NCBI RefSeq assembly: GCF_000300455.3
Contig: NZ_CP007215.2
Location: 3,472,001 to 3,536,000 of the forward strand
Direction: 5' to 3'
Source: Kosakonia sacchari SP1
GTDB taxonomy: Bacteria; Pseudomonadota; Gammaproteobacteria; Enterobacterales; Enterobacteriaceae
DNA length: 64,000 nt
The notes under the pieces: generated by a model
Databases searched by the model: none
Told to the model about the DNA's origin: nothing
What the model saw: the letters and a program-made list of their open reading frames with translations, nothing else
Position numbers and translations under genes: made by a program
Shown: positions 24,601 to 32,336 of the stretch, piece after piece
Numbering within the stretch: position 1 is the stretch's first letter
Layout of the letters: every line of letters begins with the position of its first letter

Positions 24601-25852
24601 TACTGCCGGTATAGGCCAGTTTGGCTTTACCGGAGACTTCCGCTTCGCCGCCTTTGCCGGTGCCCGCGCCGCGTGCGCTGATGTTACCGCTGAACGTCGT
24701 CTGGTTATCCGACCACACCACCACATCGCCACCATTGCCCTGGGCTGTCGCATCGGCGGTGATGCGGCTGGTGCTGTCGATGTGTGTGTTCGTTGCGCGT
24801 TGCGTGCTGCCTTTGCCCTGGCGCTCGCCGCCAATGTTAATTTTGCCGCCGCCTGTTTTGCCGGAGGCGTCCACTTTCGCCCCCGCCAGCATAATGTTAT
24901 CGCCGGTGACAGTGATTTTCCCGCCAGCGCCGTCGCTGGATTTCGCGCTCAGCGTGCCGGAAAGCGCCACATTGCCACCTTCGCCGCCGCCAATCACGAT
25001 GGAGCCGTTCTGGCCGCTGACGCTGTCGGCTTCGACCACGCCGCTCAGGTTGATGGCGTTACGCGCCGCATTGCGCGCCGTGGCGGCAGTCATCACCACC
25101 GAGCCGCCCTGTGCTGACACCGTGCCGCTATTTTGGATCAGCGCCTCTTTCATGCCGGAATTACCCGGTACAGCGACCTGCAGGAAGCCATCGCCGGAGA
25201 GATCCAGGGTGGCAGATTCCCCCGCGCCCAGCCCCACTTTGCCGACCGGGACGTTGATTAAGCCGTCGTTTTTGACGTTGCCGCCAATCAATGCGGCATA
25301 GCCGCCGCGACCAACGCTTATCACGCCTGCGTTGCTCACTTCGGCAGACGAACCATTGCCGGTAAAGACGCGCTTCCCTTTCAGGAAGTCTTCATCTTTG
25401 ATATCCAGCGTCGAGGCAACAAAGCCGCCGCCGGTTTTCACCGTGCCGCTCGGCGTAATGGCGATACCATTCGGGTTCACCAGATAAACCTGGCCATTGG
25501 CGGTTATCGAGCCGGCAATGGTGGATTTTGTTGCGCCAGTGACGCGGTTAAGAATGGCGGAAGAGCTGCTCGGCTGAACGAAATCGACCGAATTGCCCTT
25601 GCCGACGGAGAAACTGTTCCAGTTAACAATCGCCGTGCTGGAGTGCTGGTTCACCGTGACGGCGGAACCATTTTGCCCAATGGAAACCTGCCCCGCCGCG
25701 ACGTTCGCGCCGGTGGGCAACTCGCCCGCCAGCGCGGGGGCTGCGCAAAGGGCACTGACAAACAGCGCGATAAAACGTTTTGTAAAAACCGGTGGTGTAT
25801 TACTGCCCTGGTGCTGAGCTGAAGAACGGCAAAACGATGATGTCATGAGCAT
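21665..25852 (-). CDS. TpsA exoprotein: HMW-type filamentous adhesin with GLUG and MBG repeats
   Basis: This encodes about 1395 residues from ATG 25852 (upstream alternatives at 25855 and TTG 25915). A long N-terminal extension precedes a signal core (FIALFVSALCAAPALA, then GELP), as in HMW1. The TPS secretion domain shows NQHSSTAIVNWNSF and VNPNGI (residue ~126). Residues ~600-860 hold GLUG-like repeats (for example GGLVGNNAGQISYSRS). Residues 987-1311 hold four MBG repeats. A Pro/Thr linker follows, then a C-terminal cysteine pair (1382 and 1392). In HMW1 such a pair tethers the adhesin to its transporter. No toxin domain is visible. Confidence 0.9.
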   Translation of the reverse strand: MLMTSSFCRSSAQHQGSNTPPVFTKRFIALFVSALCAAPALAGELPTGANVAAGQVSIGQNGSAVTVNQHSSTAIVNWNSFSVGKGNSVDFVQPSSSSAILNRVTGATKSTIAGSITANGQVYLVNPNGIAITPSGTVKTGGGFVASTLDIKDEDFLKGKRVFTGNGSSAEVSNAGVISVGRGGYAALIGGNVKNDGLINVPVGKVGLGAGESATLDLSGDGFLQVAVPGNSGMKEALIQNSGTVSAQGGSVVMTAATARNAARNAINLSGVVEADSVSGQNGSIVIGGGEGGNVALSGTLSAKSSDGAGGKITVTGDNIMLAGAKVDASGKTGGGKINIGGERQGKGSTQRATNTHIDSTSRITADATAQGNGGDVVVWSDNQTTFSGNISARGAGTGKGGEAEVSGKAKLAYTGSTDLSAQSGKFGNLLLDPHNVVISTAADSGTGFSASADDSVINVTTLQNALSTANVTVSTGSTGSQNGDITLATNLGWTTDTTLTLAAAGNIILNGNISATGANAGLALNYGIGKDYTLLSGKQITIPGANASLTIGGQNYTLIRTMADLDAIDSTGLGGKYALAQNILAIGNTYTSSLVGISSSAPFSGIFTGLGHTISSLTINSADTYVGLFGYNTGTIRNMGLNSAQLTASSTSPFYAGLLAAYNTGTIAYSTVLGSLTRSSDATAYMGGLVGNNAGQISYSRSGATITATNSSNWSYWGGLVGQNSKNITQSYFDGSLNLSGTSGNGLQYVGGLTGYNMAGGTISASYVSGSVTGSGMGGAIGYVGGLTGNNAGSINNVYSSGVINAGLNAQAGGLAGSNTGTISNSIATNTINVTSTPSAIGGVVGSKSGSGTQSNLYWNSDNVAAGIGRGANGTEAITGLTTAQMNNSASFIGLDNKAWAPATGSAMPALFGVSGIVGVAQTAIYGANPITTYYGAGFWNAISGSLTNGLRSTDNVGSYALDTAGVSALKANGQTASVVGVGATVTPATLTINVDNASKVYGQFPGLVNYTAQGLVNGDTVNGLTYTSLGFATTANVGSYSIVGSNVTGTGLANYNVVYRNGNLTVTPATLTITADNASKVYGGAANLSGYSIVGLLNGDTVTNVALNSAGAAITAGVGSYAINASNASGNGLSNYTISYGAGSLNVTPAQLVINAGNASKTYGDLVSLNDYSVLGLLNGDTVTGVALNSAGAAATANVGSYGINGSGATGSGLSNYVISYNGTLNVTPAALTITANSGSKTAGSTVQLGYSASGLLNNDAISHVDVTSDGADSTAIAGSYAVIAANATGNGLGNYTINYIDGTLVVNDQPGTPTPTPTPTSTPVSTPLAATIGNRVSAQDVTRQLTGNTMLVTHDASSAGSADNVVIATADPRLAGAVCSMGADLALSCSGK
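21920..22894 (-). repeat. Four tandem MBG-type repeats within the adhesin
   Basis: Four units of 80-83 residues each start VTPA-x-L and share SK-x-YG, LLNGDTV, GSY and GLSNY motifs; the last is the most divergent. Units two and three are the most alike. These are immunoglobulin-like modules that form a stalk near the C-terminus. They may recombine. Confidence 0.85.
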
Positions 25853-26124
25853 CATTCCTGTGATGGCAAGAAGAGTAATGGTGTGTTTACTCGCAAGTTG
25901 CTCTTTGCAAAGCAACGTTACATCCCTTGCAGATCAACAGGTCTGAACTGTCGCTATCGCAGAATTATGTAAATGCGCCGTAACAATATGGTTATCGTCA
26001 CCTTAAGATAAATCTTTATCATTTCGGATACATCTCGTTGCATTTTTTCACAAATGAAAATAACCGATTGATTAGTAGGATGTTCTGCCGGGTAGCATTG
26101 TGCTGACCCGGCCAGCCGGGGTGG

Positions 26125-26895
26125 TCAATCCTGAGACGTCACGCGATTGATCCCCATCGCCATCACCTGCGCCGGGTCGAACAGCGACAAACTTTCCACC
26201 TGCGAAAGTAGCAGCACTTTGCGGAAATCGAGCGCCGAGCGAGGCTCTGAAGCGAGATCAATACCATGCTTGTCGTACCAGGCGCTGTAGTTATGCTCGA
26301 CGTGTAGATCGAGGGTACTTTCATCCCGATAGCCGCTGAGCATCGGGATCAGCACAATGTTATTGGCGTCGCCGCTGTCAAAGGTGGCGGTGTGGATCAT
26401 GCCAATGTAGATGCGCTGCGATTTGAGCGTTATCCACGCCAGATCGCCCTTCTCCATACATTGATAAATCAGCCCTTCCACGCCGTTGGCGCGCGAAAGG
26501 TGTTTATACAGCTCGCGGCGGCCGTTGCTGTCGAGCCTGACGCTGCCGGACCAGTTCGAGCGCCACAGGCAAAACAGCACCGCAAAAGCGAGCATAATCA
26601 CCACCGGCGCCTGGATGCCTAAAAAACTCCAGTTCATAAAACTCATGTGCAGGTGGTGTTGCTCCGGGCCAAACACCGCAGGCCAGGCGTTCATCACCGC
26701 AGAGGTGATCAACAGGCACAGCCACAGTAACCCTGTCGCCAGAATCCCCTGCAACACAAAAACGCAGCCATACAGCGCCACCAGAAAGTACACATCCCAG
26801 CCGAAGCTACGTTTGAATTTAAAACGGGTGGAGAGATCGTGCGAGGTGTACCAGTAGCCACAGACCATCAACACCATAAAGATTGCCGTTCCCAT
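26125..26895 (-). CDS. Uncharacterised membrane protein with a C-terminal cytoplasmic domain
   Basis: This 256-residue protein has an N-terminal helix (GTAIFMVLMVCGYWYTSHDL), a hydrophobic stretch at about 32-68 and another near 92-110 (APVVIMLAFAVLFCLW). A soluble part of about 140 residues follows (GVEGLIYQCMEKGDLAWITL; RIYIGMIHTATFDSGD). I do not recognise the family. It starts 1 bp after the stop of a 65-residue gene on the same strand, so the two are co-transcribed. The pair lies between the adhesin and leuA; function unknown. A hairpin CCCGGC/GCCGGG at 26107-26120 lies just after the stop. Confidence 0.7.
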   Translation of the reverse strand: MGTAIFMVLMVCGYWYTSHDLSTRFKFKRSFGWDVYFLVALYGCVFVLQGILATGLLWLCLLITSAVMNAWPAVFGPEQHHLHMSFMNWSFLGIQAPVVIMLAFAVLFCLWRSNWSGSVRLDSNGRRELYKHLSRANGVEGLIYQCMEKGDLAWITLKSQRIYIGMIHTATFDSGDANNIVLIPMLSGYRDESTLDLHVEHNYSAWYDKHGIDLASEPRSALDFRKVLLLSQVESLSLFDPAQVMAMGINRVTSQD

Positions 26896-26896
26896 G

Positions 26897-27094
26897 TCAG
26901 GCCCTCTTTAACGCGTCGACGTGGCGTTGGAAATCTTCCTGCACGCGCTGGCAATGGATATTCACCGAAGTGTTGCCATCGGCATCAACCACAATACGTT
27001 CGCCATCTTCAATCGCGTCCTGAATTTCACTGTGGCTCATCACCTGCAACAGTCTGTCCGGGCTTGCGAATAATGAATACAACATTTTTTTCAT
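26897..27094 (-). CDS. Uncharacterised 65-residue protein
   Basis: This small protein (MKKMLYSLFASPDRLLQVMS then EIQDAIEDGERIVVDADGNT) has no membrane segment and ends in a charged helix (VQEDFQRHVDALKRA). It is immediately upstream of, and nearly abuts, the membrane protein gene. A purine-rich AGGTAAGAGATG context precedes its start. No family is recognised. Its conservation could be tested by comparing relatives. Confidence 0.6.
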   Translation of the reverse strand: MKKMLYSLFASPDRLLQVMSHSEIQDAIEDGERIVVDADGNTSVNIHCQRVQEDFQRHVDALKRA

Positions 27095-27277
27095 CTCTTA
27101 CCTCCGCAGCCAAGTATAGAAACCCTGTCACGCGTAGGGCGTTTTTCATCCGGATTCTTACTGCCGCACGGCTTTTCGCTCAGGTTGTCACTTTTACGCA
27201 ACAGGTTGTCAGTTATGCGGGCGCAGCGGAGAGTCGCGGCGTGGAAACTGAAACCACACCCTGCGGAGACCCGAAAA

Positions 27278-28948
27278 ATGTTAATGACCCCTGCTGAAAA
27301 ATATCAACGCCACAAACCCTTAGCGCTGCGCGATCGCCGCTGGCCGGATAACGCGCTGACCCATGCGCCACGCTGGCTCTCCACCGATCTGCGCGACGGC
27401 AATCAGGCGCTCGCTGAACCAATGGACGCCGCGCGTAAGCTGAAATTCTGGCAACTGCTGCTCGACTGCGGCTTTAAAGAGATTGAAGTGGCGTTCCCGT
27501 CCGCCTCGCAAACGGATTTCAATTTCGTGCGCCAGTTGATTGAGGAGAAACGCATTCCGGACGATGTGACCATTCAGGTATTAACCCAGGCTCGGGAAGA
27601 GTTGATTACCCGCACCTTTGACGCGCTGCAAGGCGCGAAGCGCGCCACCGTGCATCTGTATAACGCCACCGCGCCGGTGTTTCGCGAGCAGGTCTTTCGC
27701 CAGAACCGCGAGGAGATCGTCGCGCTGGCGGTCAACGCCGCGCGGCAAATTCGCGCCCTTTGTGAAAATGCGCCAGAAACCGAGTGGGTTTTCCAGTACT
27801 CGCCGGAAACCTTCTGCTTTACCGAAGCGGAGTTTGCGCTGGCGATTTGCGAAGCGGTGGCCGATGTCTGGGAACCATGCGCGACACGACCGATGATCAT
27901 CAACCTGCCCGCCACGGTAGAAGTGAGCATGCCGAATGTCTATGCCGACCAGATTGAGCACTTTTGCCACCACTTCTCGCGCCGCGAACAGGTGTGCATC
28001 AGCGTGCATACCCATAACGATCGCGGCACCGGTATTGCCAGTGCCGAACTGGCATTGCTCGCCGGTGCGGAGCGCGTGGAAGGCTGCTTGTTTGGCAACG
28101 GTGAGCGTACCGGTAATGCCGACCTGGTGACGCTGGCGCTGAATCTCTATACCCAGGGCATCGCGCCAGGGCTGGATTTCAGCCAGATGAAAAAGGTGGT
28201 TGAGATCGTCGAAGAGTGCAACCAGTTGCCGGTGGCACCGCGCCATCCCTATGCCGGAGAACTGGTGTTCACGGCCTTTTCCGGCTCCCACCAGGACGCG
28301 ATTAAAAAAGGCTTTGCCGCACGACAAAACAACCCGACCGCGTTCTGGGAAGTGCCTTATTTGCCGCTTGATCCGGCAGACATTGGCTGTAGTTATGAAG
28401 CGGTTATCCGCGTCAACAGCCAGTCCGGTAAGAGCGGTGCAGCGTGGCTGCTGGAGCAGAACCACGGCCTGAATTTGCCGCGCAAACTTCAACAGGAGTT
28501 CAGTCAGCATGTGCAGGAGGCGGCAGATGCGAACGGCAAAGAGATGTCGCAAATGGAAATCTGGAATCTGTTTCGTCAGAACTACGGGCTGGTGGAGCGC
28601 CCGCCGCTGCAACTGATTGAATATGTCTGCACTAATCAGCCGGGGCAGCGCACCACGTTACAGGCGGAGATCGTGTGCCATGACAAAAAACTGAAGCTCG
28701 ATGCCAGCGGCAACGGCTTTCTTTCCACCGCCATCACCGCTCTGTGCCGCAGCTTGCAGGTGGAGATCAACATTGAGAGCTACCACGAGCATACGCTCGG
28801 CAAGCACAGCGACAGCCGTTCGGTGGCGTATGTCTGCTGTGAGAATACAAACGGCGAACGTGCCTGGGGTGTGAGCATTGACAGCGACATCACTCGCGCG
28901 TCGTTGCAGGCGGTGCTGAATGCCGCGCAGCACTTCATTACGAGGTGA
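27278..28948 (+). CDS. leuA: 2-isopropylmalate synthase, long LeuA type
   Basis: This 556-residue enzyme begins MLMTPAEKYQRHKPLALRD and resembles the long LeuA of actinobacteria and pseudomonads rather than the 523-residue E. coli form. The TIM barrel has STDLRDGNQAL at the N-terminus, the metal-binding SVHTHNDRGTG and the GNGERTGNADLV loop. A C-terminal regulatory domain follows (QRTTLQAEIVCHDKKLKLDA). It condenses acetyl-CoA with 2-oxoisovalerate. ATG 27278 follows GGAG at 8 bp. It is not in a leuABCD operon, so it is probably a second, stand-alone paralogue. Its 3' end overlaps an AraC gene by 11 bp. Confidence 0.88.
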   Translation: MLMTPAEKYQRHKPLALRDRRWPDNALTHAPRWLSTDLRDGNQALAEPMDAARKLKFWQLLLDCGFKEIEVAFPSASQTDFNFVRQLIEEKRIPDDVTIQVLTQAREELITRTFDALQGAKRATVHLYNATAPVFREQVFRQNREEIVALAVNAARQIRALCENAPETEWVFQYSPETFCFTEAEFALAICEAVADVWEPCATRPMIINLPATVEVSMPNVYADQIEHFCHHFSRREQVCISVHTHNDRGTGIASAELALLAGAERVEGCLFGNGERTGNADLVTLALNLYTQGIAPGLDFSQMKKVVEIVEECNQLPVAPRHPYAGELVFTAFSGSHQDAIKKGFAARQNNPTAFWEVPYLPLDPADIGCSYEAVIRVNSQSGKSGAAWLLEQNHGLNLPRKLQQEFSQHVQEAADANGKEMSQMEIWNLFRQNYGLVERPPLQLIEYVCTNQPGQRTTLQAEIVCHDKKLKLDASGNGFLSTAITALCRSLQVEINIESYHEHTLGKHSDSRSVAYVCCENTNGERAWGVSIDSDITRASLQAVLNAAQHFITR

Positions 28949-29699
28949 AGTAATCGCCGGGCGGCACGCCCATCACCCGGCGAAACATGGCGCTGAACGC
29001 GCTGGGGTTGGCATAACCGCACTCCAGCGCCACCTGCGTGACCGGCTCGCCCTGCGCCAGCCGGGTTAACGCCTCCAGCAAACGCGCCCGGCGTAACCAT
29101 TCGCTGAACTGTAACCCGGTCTGCTGATAGAAATGGCGCGACAAGGTTCGCCCGCTCATATTGACCTGGCGAGCGGCATTTTCCAGCGTCCACTCACCCG
29201 CCGGATCGCGTCGCACCGCGTCACAAAGCTGTTTTAACCGCGCGGAAGAGGGTTCCGGCAGACAAAACGGCAGCGTATTCATCAGACGGATTTCATCCAG
29301 GATCAGTTCGTAAATGCGCTCCGCGCGGCTGCCAGCCTGATACGCCTGTGGCAATTCCAGTGCGTTCAAGATCAGCGCACGCAGCAAATCACTGACGCGC
29401 ACCACCTGGCAAACCACCGGTAAATCCGCCCGCGCCAGCGGTTCGACAAACACGCCACGCGCCTGCACTTCGCCGTCAATGCGCAGCGCGTGAGATACCT
29501 GCGCGGGTATCCACACGCCACGGCCAGGCGGCACAATCCACATACCCTGCTGCGTTTCCACGCGGATCACCCCGCTGAGTGTGTGAATCAGTTGATCGCA
29601 CGGATGGGTATGCCAGTGCTCATGCTCCCCGTGCCGGTAATCATGGGCGTAGGGGATCACCGCGCGGTGGGAAAAATCGAGGGCAAATGTCTTTTTCAC
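28938..29699 (-). CDS. AraC-family transcriptional regulator with N-terminal cupin
   Basis: This 253-residue protein has a cupin sensor (HEHWHTHPCDQLIHTLSGVI, residues ~25-45) and a C-terminal pair of helix-turn-helix motifs (LENAARQVNMSGRTLSRHFY and VTQVALECGYANPSAFSAMF). The ligand is unknown. It is convergent with leuA (11-bp overlap) and lies 62 bp downstream of the fhuF-like gene on the same strand. It could therefore regulate itself within the iron operon, or act elsewhere. Confidence 0.88.
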   Translation of the reverse strand: MKKTFALDFSHRAVIPYAHDYRHGEHEHWHTHPCDQLIHTLSGVIRVETQQGMWIVPPGRGVWIPAQVSHALRIDGEVQARGVFVEPLARADLPVVCQVVRVSDLLRALILNALELPQAYQAGSRAERIYELILDEIRLMNTLPFCLPEPSSARLKQLCDAVRRDPAGEWTLENAARQVNMSGRTLSRHFYQQTGLQFSEWLRRARLLEALTRLAQGEPVTQVALECGYANPSAFSAMFRRVMGVPPGDYFTS

Positions 29700-29761
29700 G
29701 GCGTGACCGTTGTTATTTTGCAGGGTGACATTACCTTAATCACCGCCGCGCCTGCTGTCAT

Positions 29762-30508
29762 TTATTTCTCCCGGCACAGCGGGCAGTTATGGCAATACTC
29801 CATCGGCGTTGAGGCTTTGTAATAAAAACAGCAGGTGCGGCGAAAACGCACCATCTTGCCCGCCGCGTTCTTTTGCGCAGGCCGGCGAAAGCGCTTCAGC
29901 GGATTCCAGGGCGCAGCAAACAGATCTGGCGCAGCCGCGTCCAGCAGCCAGGCGAAATCCGCCTGCTGGCGCTGCATCTGCCGGGTATTCAGCCCCTCCA
30001 TTCGGCCCTGATAGAGTGAGTAAACGCGCACGGCGGTGTTTTCCCATAAGATCGCTTCCGGCAAGCCGCTGACCTGCGCCAGGCTCTGCCACAACGGCGC
30101 TAAATAATCGCGAAACAGCGCGCCAACCACCGTTTCGCGCCACGCGTCGCGTTGACCAGGAAGGTAATGCGTTACCGTGACATCCACCGGCAACGACGAG
30201 CTCCACAGTCCGTTGTCATGCGCATACTCCAGTCGACTGGCGTGAAGTGTTAACGGCAAGCCTTTATCAAACACGCTCATTGCGTACAACACATTCCCGG
30301 TCGCCAGAAAGGCCAGCCGTTTGGCGAGCAGCGACGCGGCAATCGCCAGATCCGGTGCGCCAATCAGCGGCATCACTCGCGTTAACAGCGCGCGGCAGGT
30401 TTGCGCATCCAGTAGCGCCTGTGCCGGTACGCTGCGCGCATCGGCTTGCGAACGCGAACGCAGATGGAAAGTGCGTTGCAGATACGAATGCTCTTCAGCC
30501 GTCAGCAT
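29762..30508 (-). CDS. FhuF-like siderophore-iron reductase
   Basis: This 248-residue protein ends with the FhuF [2Fe-2S] motif: RRTCCFYYKASTPMEYCHNC followed by PLC, i.e. C-C-x10-C-x2-C. FhuF-type proteins reduce ferric hydroxamate siderophores in the cytoplasm to release Fe2+. The preceding part is the usual helical FhuF/IucA-C-terminal-like fold. The gene overlaps the 3' end of the ATPase gene by 14 bp, so it is the last member of the iron-uptake operon that starts with the TonB receptor. Confidence 0.88.
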   Translation of the reverse strand: MLTAEEHSYLQRTFHLRSRSQADARSVPAQALLDAQTCRALLTRVMPLIGAPDLAIAASLLAKRLAFLATGNVLYAMSVFDKGLPLTLHASRLEYAHDNGLWSSSLPVDVTVTHYLPGQRDAWRETVVGALFRDYLAPLWQSLAQVSGLPEAILWENTAVRVYSLYQGRMEGLNTRQMQRQQADFAWLLDAAAPDLFAAPWNPLKRFRRPAQKNAAGKMVRFRRTCCFYYKASTPMEYCHNCPLCREK

Positions 30509-31289
30509 TTGACGCTCCCGGAAACGGAATGCACAACGGCGTATGGAAAAAAGGATCGTCGATGATGCGACAGCGCAGATTGAATACGTCGTTGACCAGC
30601 GTTTCGGTCATTATCTGTTGCGGCGCGCCCTCGGCGTAAACGCGCCCGTCATGCACAGCGACGAGATGATCGGCATAGCGGCAAGCGAGGTTAAGATCGT
30701 GCAGCACCATCACAATGGTTTTACCCTGCTGCCGGTTGAGCTGGCGCAACAGTTCGAGGATCTCAATCTGGTGCGCCAGATCGAGATAGGTGGTCGGTTC
30801 GTCCAGCAAGAGAGTGTCCGTGGCCTGTGCCAGTGTCATGGCAATCCACACACGCTGGCGCTGTCCGCCGGATAACGCATCCACCGGGCGATGCTGCAGC
30901 GCGTCGGTGCCTGTCAGGCGCAGCGCAGCATTCACCTGCTGCTCATCCTCTTGCGACCACTGGCGCAGCCAGTTTTGATAAGGAAAACGCCCCAGGCTCA
31001 CTAACTGGCGCACCGTGATGCCCTCCGGTGCAACAGGCGTTTGCGGCAAAATGGCCAGCTTGCGGGCAATCTCCGCCGTATTGCTGGTGTGAATGTCCTG
31101 GCCATCAAGAATAACGGAGCCGGATTGCGGCGTCAGCAAACGTGCCATCGCTTTGAGCAGCGTGCTTTTGCCGCAGCCGTTGCTGCCAATCAGCACCGAG
31201 ACTTTCGCACCAGGCAGGGTTAAATCCAGCGCGTTAATCACCTGCCGCTGTTGATAGCTGACACTCAGCTTTTGCGTTGAGAGAGACAC
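30495..31289 (-). CDS. Iron-siderophore ABC transporter ATPase (FecE/FepC type)
   Basis: This 264-residue ATPase shows Walker A (GSNGCGKSTLL), the signature LSGGQRQRVWIAM, Walker B TLLLDEPTTYLDLAHQ and the switch His in VLHDLNLACRYADH. It powers import by the two FecCD-type permeases encoded just upstream (15 bp gap to the nearer one). The fhuF-like gene overlaps its end. The family is certain; the transported siderophore is not known. Confidence 0.92.
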   Translation of the reverse strand: MSLSTQKLSVSYQQRQVINALDLTLPGAKVSVLIGSNGCGKSTLLKAMARLLTPQSGSVILDGQDIHTSNTAEIARKLAILPQTPVAPEGITVRQLVSLGRFPYQNWLRQWSQEDEQQVNAALRLTGTDALQHRPVDALSGGQRQRVWIAMTLAQATDTLLLDEPTTYLDLAHQIEILELLRQLNRQQGKTIVMVLHDLNLACRYADHLVAVHDGRVYAEGAPQQIMTETLVNDVFNLRCRIIDDPFFHTPLCIPFPGASNADG

Positions 31290-31304
31290 ATTTTCTCCAT
31301 CAGA

Positions 31305-32336
31305 TTACGTCCGCTGCCGAATCAGCAGCCACAAAAAGAACGGCGCACCGGCCAGCGCCACAAAAATCCCTGCCGGTAAATCAGCAGGCCGGAATAGCGT
31401 TCTGGCGAACAGGTCGGCGATAACCACCATACTGCCAGCGCTACAGACGGTCACAAACGCCTGGCCGAAAAAGCCCTGACGCACCACAAACCTTGCCAGG
31501 TGCGGCGCAATCAGCCCGACAAAAGCCATCGCGCCTACTTGCGCAATCGCCCCACCGGAGAGCACCACACAACTTAGCAGTAACAGCACCCGCAGCGGCT
31601 GCACCCGTACGCCAAGGCCGATGGCAAGCGCGTCGTCCAGTTGCAGGGTTTTCAGATAGCGCGTCAGAAACAGTAGCACCGGCAACGTCCACACATATAC
31701 CGCCAGCAGGCGCAGCACTTTGTCCCAGGTGGCGGCATACACGCTGCCGCTCAACCATACCCATGCGGAAAAGGTGGTGGTCAGCGGGCTGAACACCAGC
31801 ACCAGCGTCACCACCGCGCCCGCCAGCGCGGAAACGCCCACGCCGGTAAGGATCAGCCGCAGCGGCGTCAGGCCTTTGCGCCACGACAGCAAAAAGATCA
31901 GCCCGACAGCGCAGGCCGCGCCGCCCATCGCCGCATACGGCAAGGGTGCGCTGCCATATTGCAGGCTGAAAAAAGAGAACCATAGCAACGCACCGGCACT
32001 CGCCCCGGCGGTCACGCCGAGCGTATCCGGTGATGCCAGCGGGTTACGTACCAGCGTTTGCAGGATCAACCCGGCAAGCCCCAGCCCGCAGCCCGCCAGC
32101 ATCGCCAGTGCCACGCGCGGCAGACGTAATTGATGCAGAATAAAACTGTGCGCACTGGCATCCGGCTGCACCAGCAACTGGAGCGTTTGCGCCAGCGAAA
32201 TCGCCACATCGCCAGTGCTCAATGCCACCAGCGCGACCAGCAAGGCGATTGCCATACAACCGAGCAATAGTGGCACTAAACGCCGGGAGTAGTGGCGGGA
32301 AAATGGTCCACAGCGCAAAAGCTGACTATCCGGCAT
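31305..32336 (-). CDS. FecCD-family iron-siderophore permease
   Basis: This 343-residue integral membrane protein has about ten helices. It carries the family motifs LRLPRVALAMLAGCGLGLAG, RNPLASPDTLGVTAGAS and GLIAPHLARFVV. It overlaps the preceding permease gene by 11 bp. With that protein it should form the heterodimeric channel of an importer of the BtuC/FecCD class. Confidence 0.92.
   Translation of the reverse strand: MPDSQLLRCGPFSRHYSRRLVPLLLGCMAIALLVALVALSTGDVAISLAQTLQLLVQPDASAHSFILHQLRLPRVALAMLAGCGLGLAGLILQTLVRNPLASPDTLGVTAGASAGALLWFSFFSLQYGSAPLPYAAMGGAACAVGLIFLLSWRKGLTPLRLILTGVGVSALAGAVVTLVLVFSPLTTTFSAWVWLSGSVYAATWDKVLRLLAVYVWTLPVLLFLTRYLKTLQLDDALAIGLGVRVQPLRVLLLLSCVVLSGGAIAQVGAMAFVGLIAPHLARFVVRQGFFGQAFVTVCSAGSMVVIADLFARTLFRPADLPAGIFVALAGAPFFLWLLIRQRT

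Noticed and set aside
22055-25301. Several open frames antisense to the adhesin gene
   Set aside because: They result from the repetitive, GC-rich adhesin sequence read on the other strand.
26005-26027. Fur-box-like sequence (GATAAATCTTTATCATTTC) upstream of the adhesin
   Set aside because: At best about 11 of 19 positions match the consensus in any register, which is expected by chance in AT-rich DNA.
27581-28612. 343-codon open frame antisense to leuA
   Set aside because: It is a shadow of a clearly conserved LeuA and has no family resemblance.
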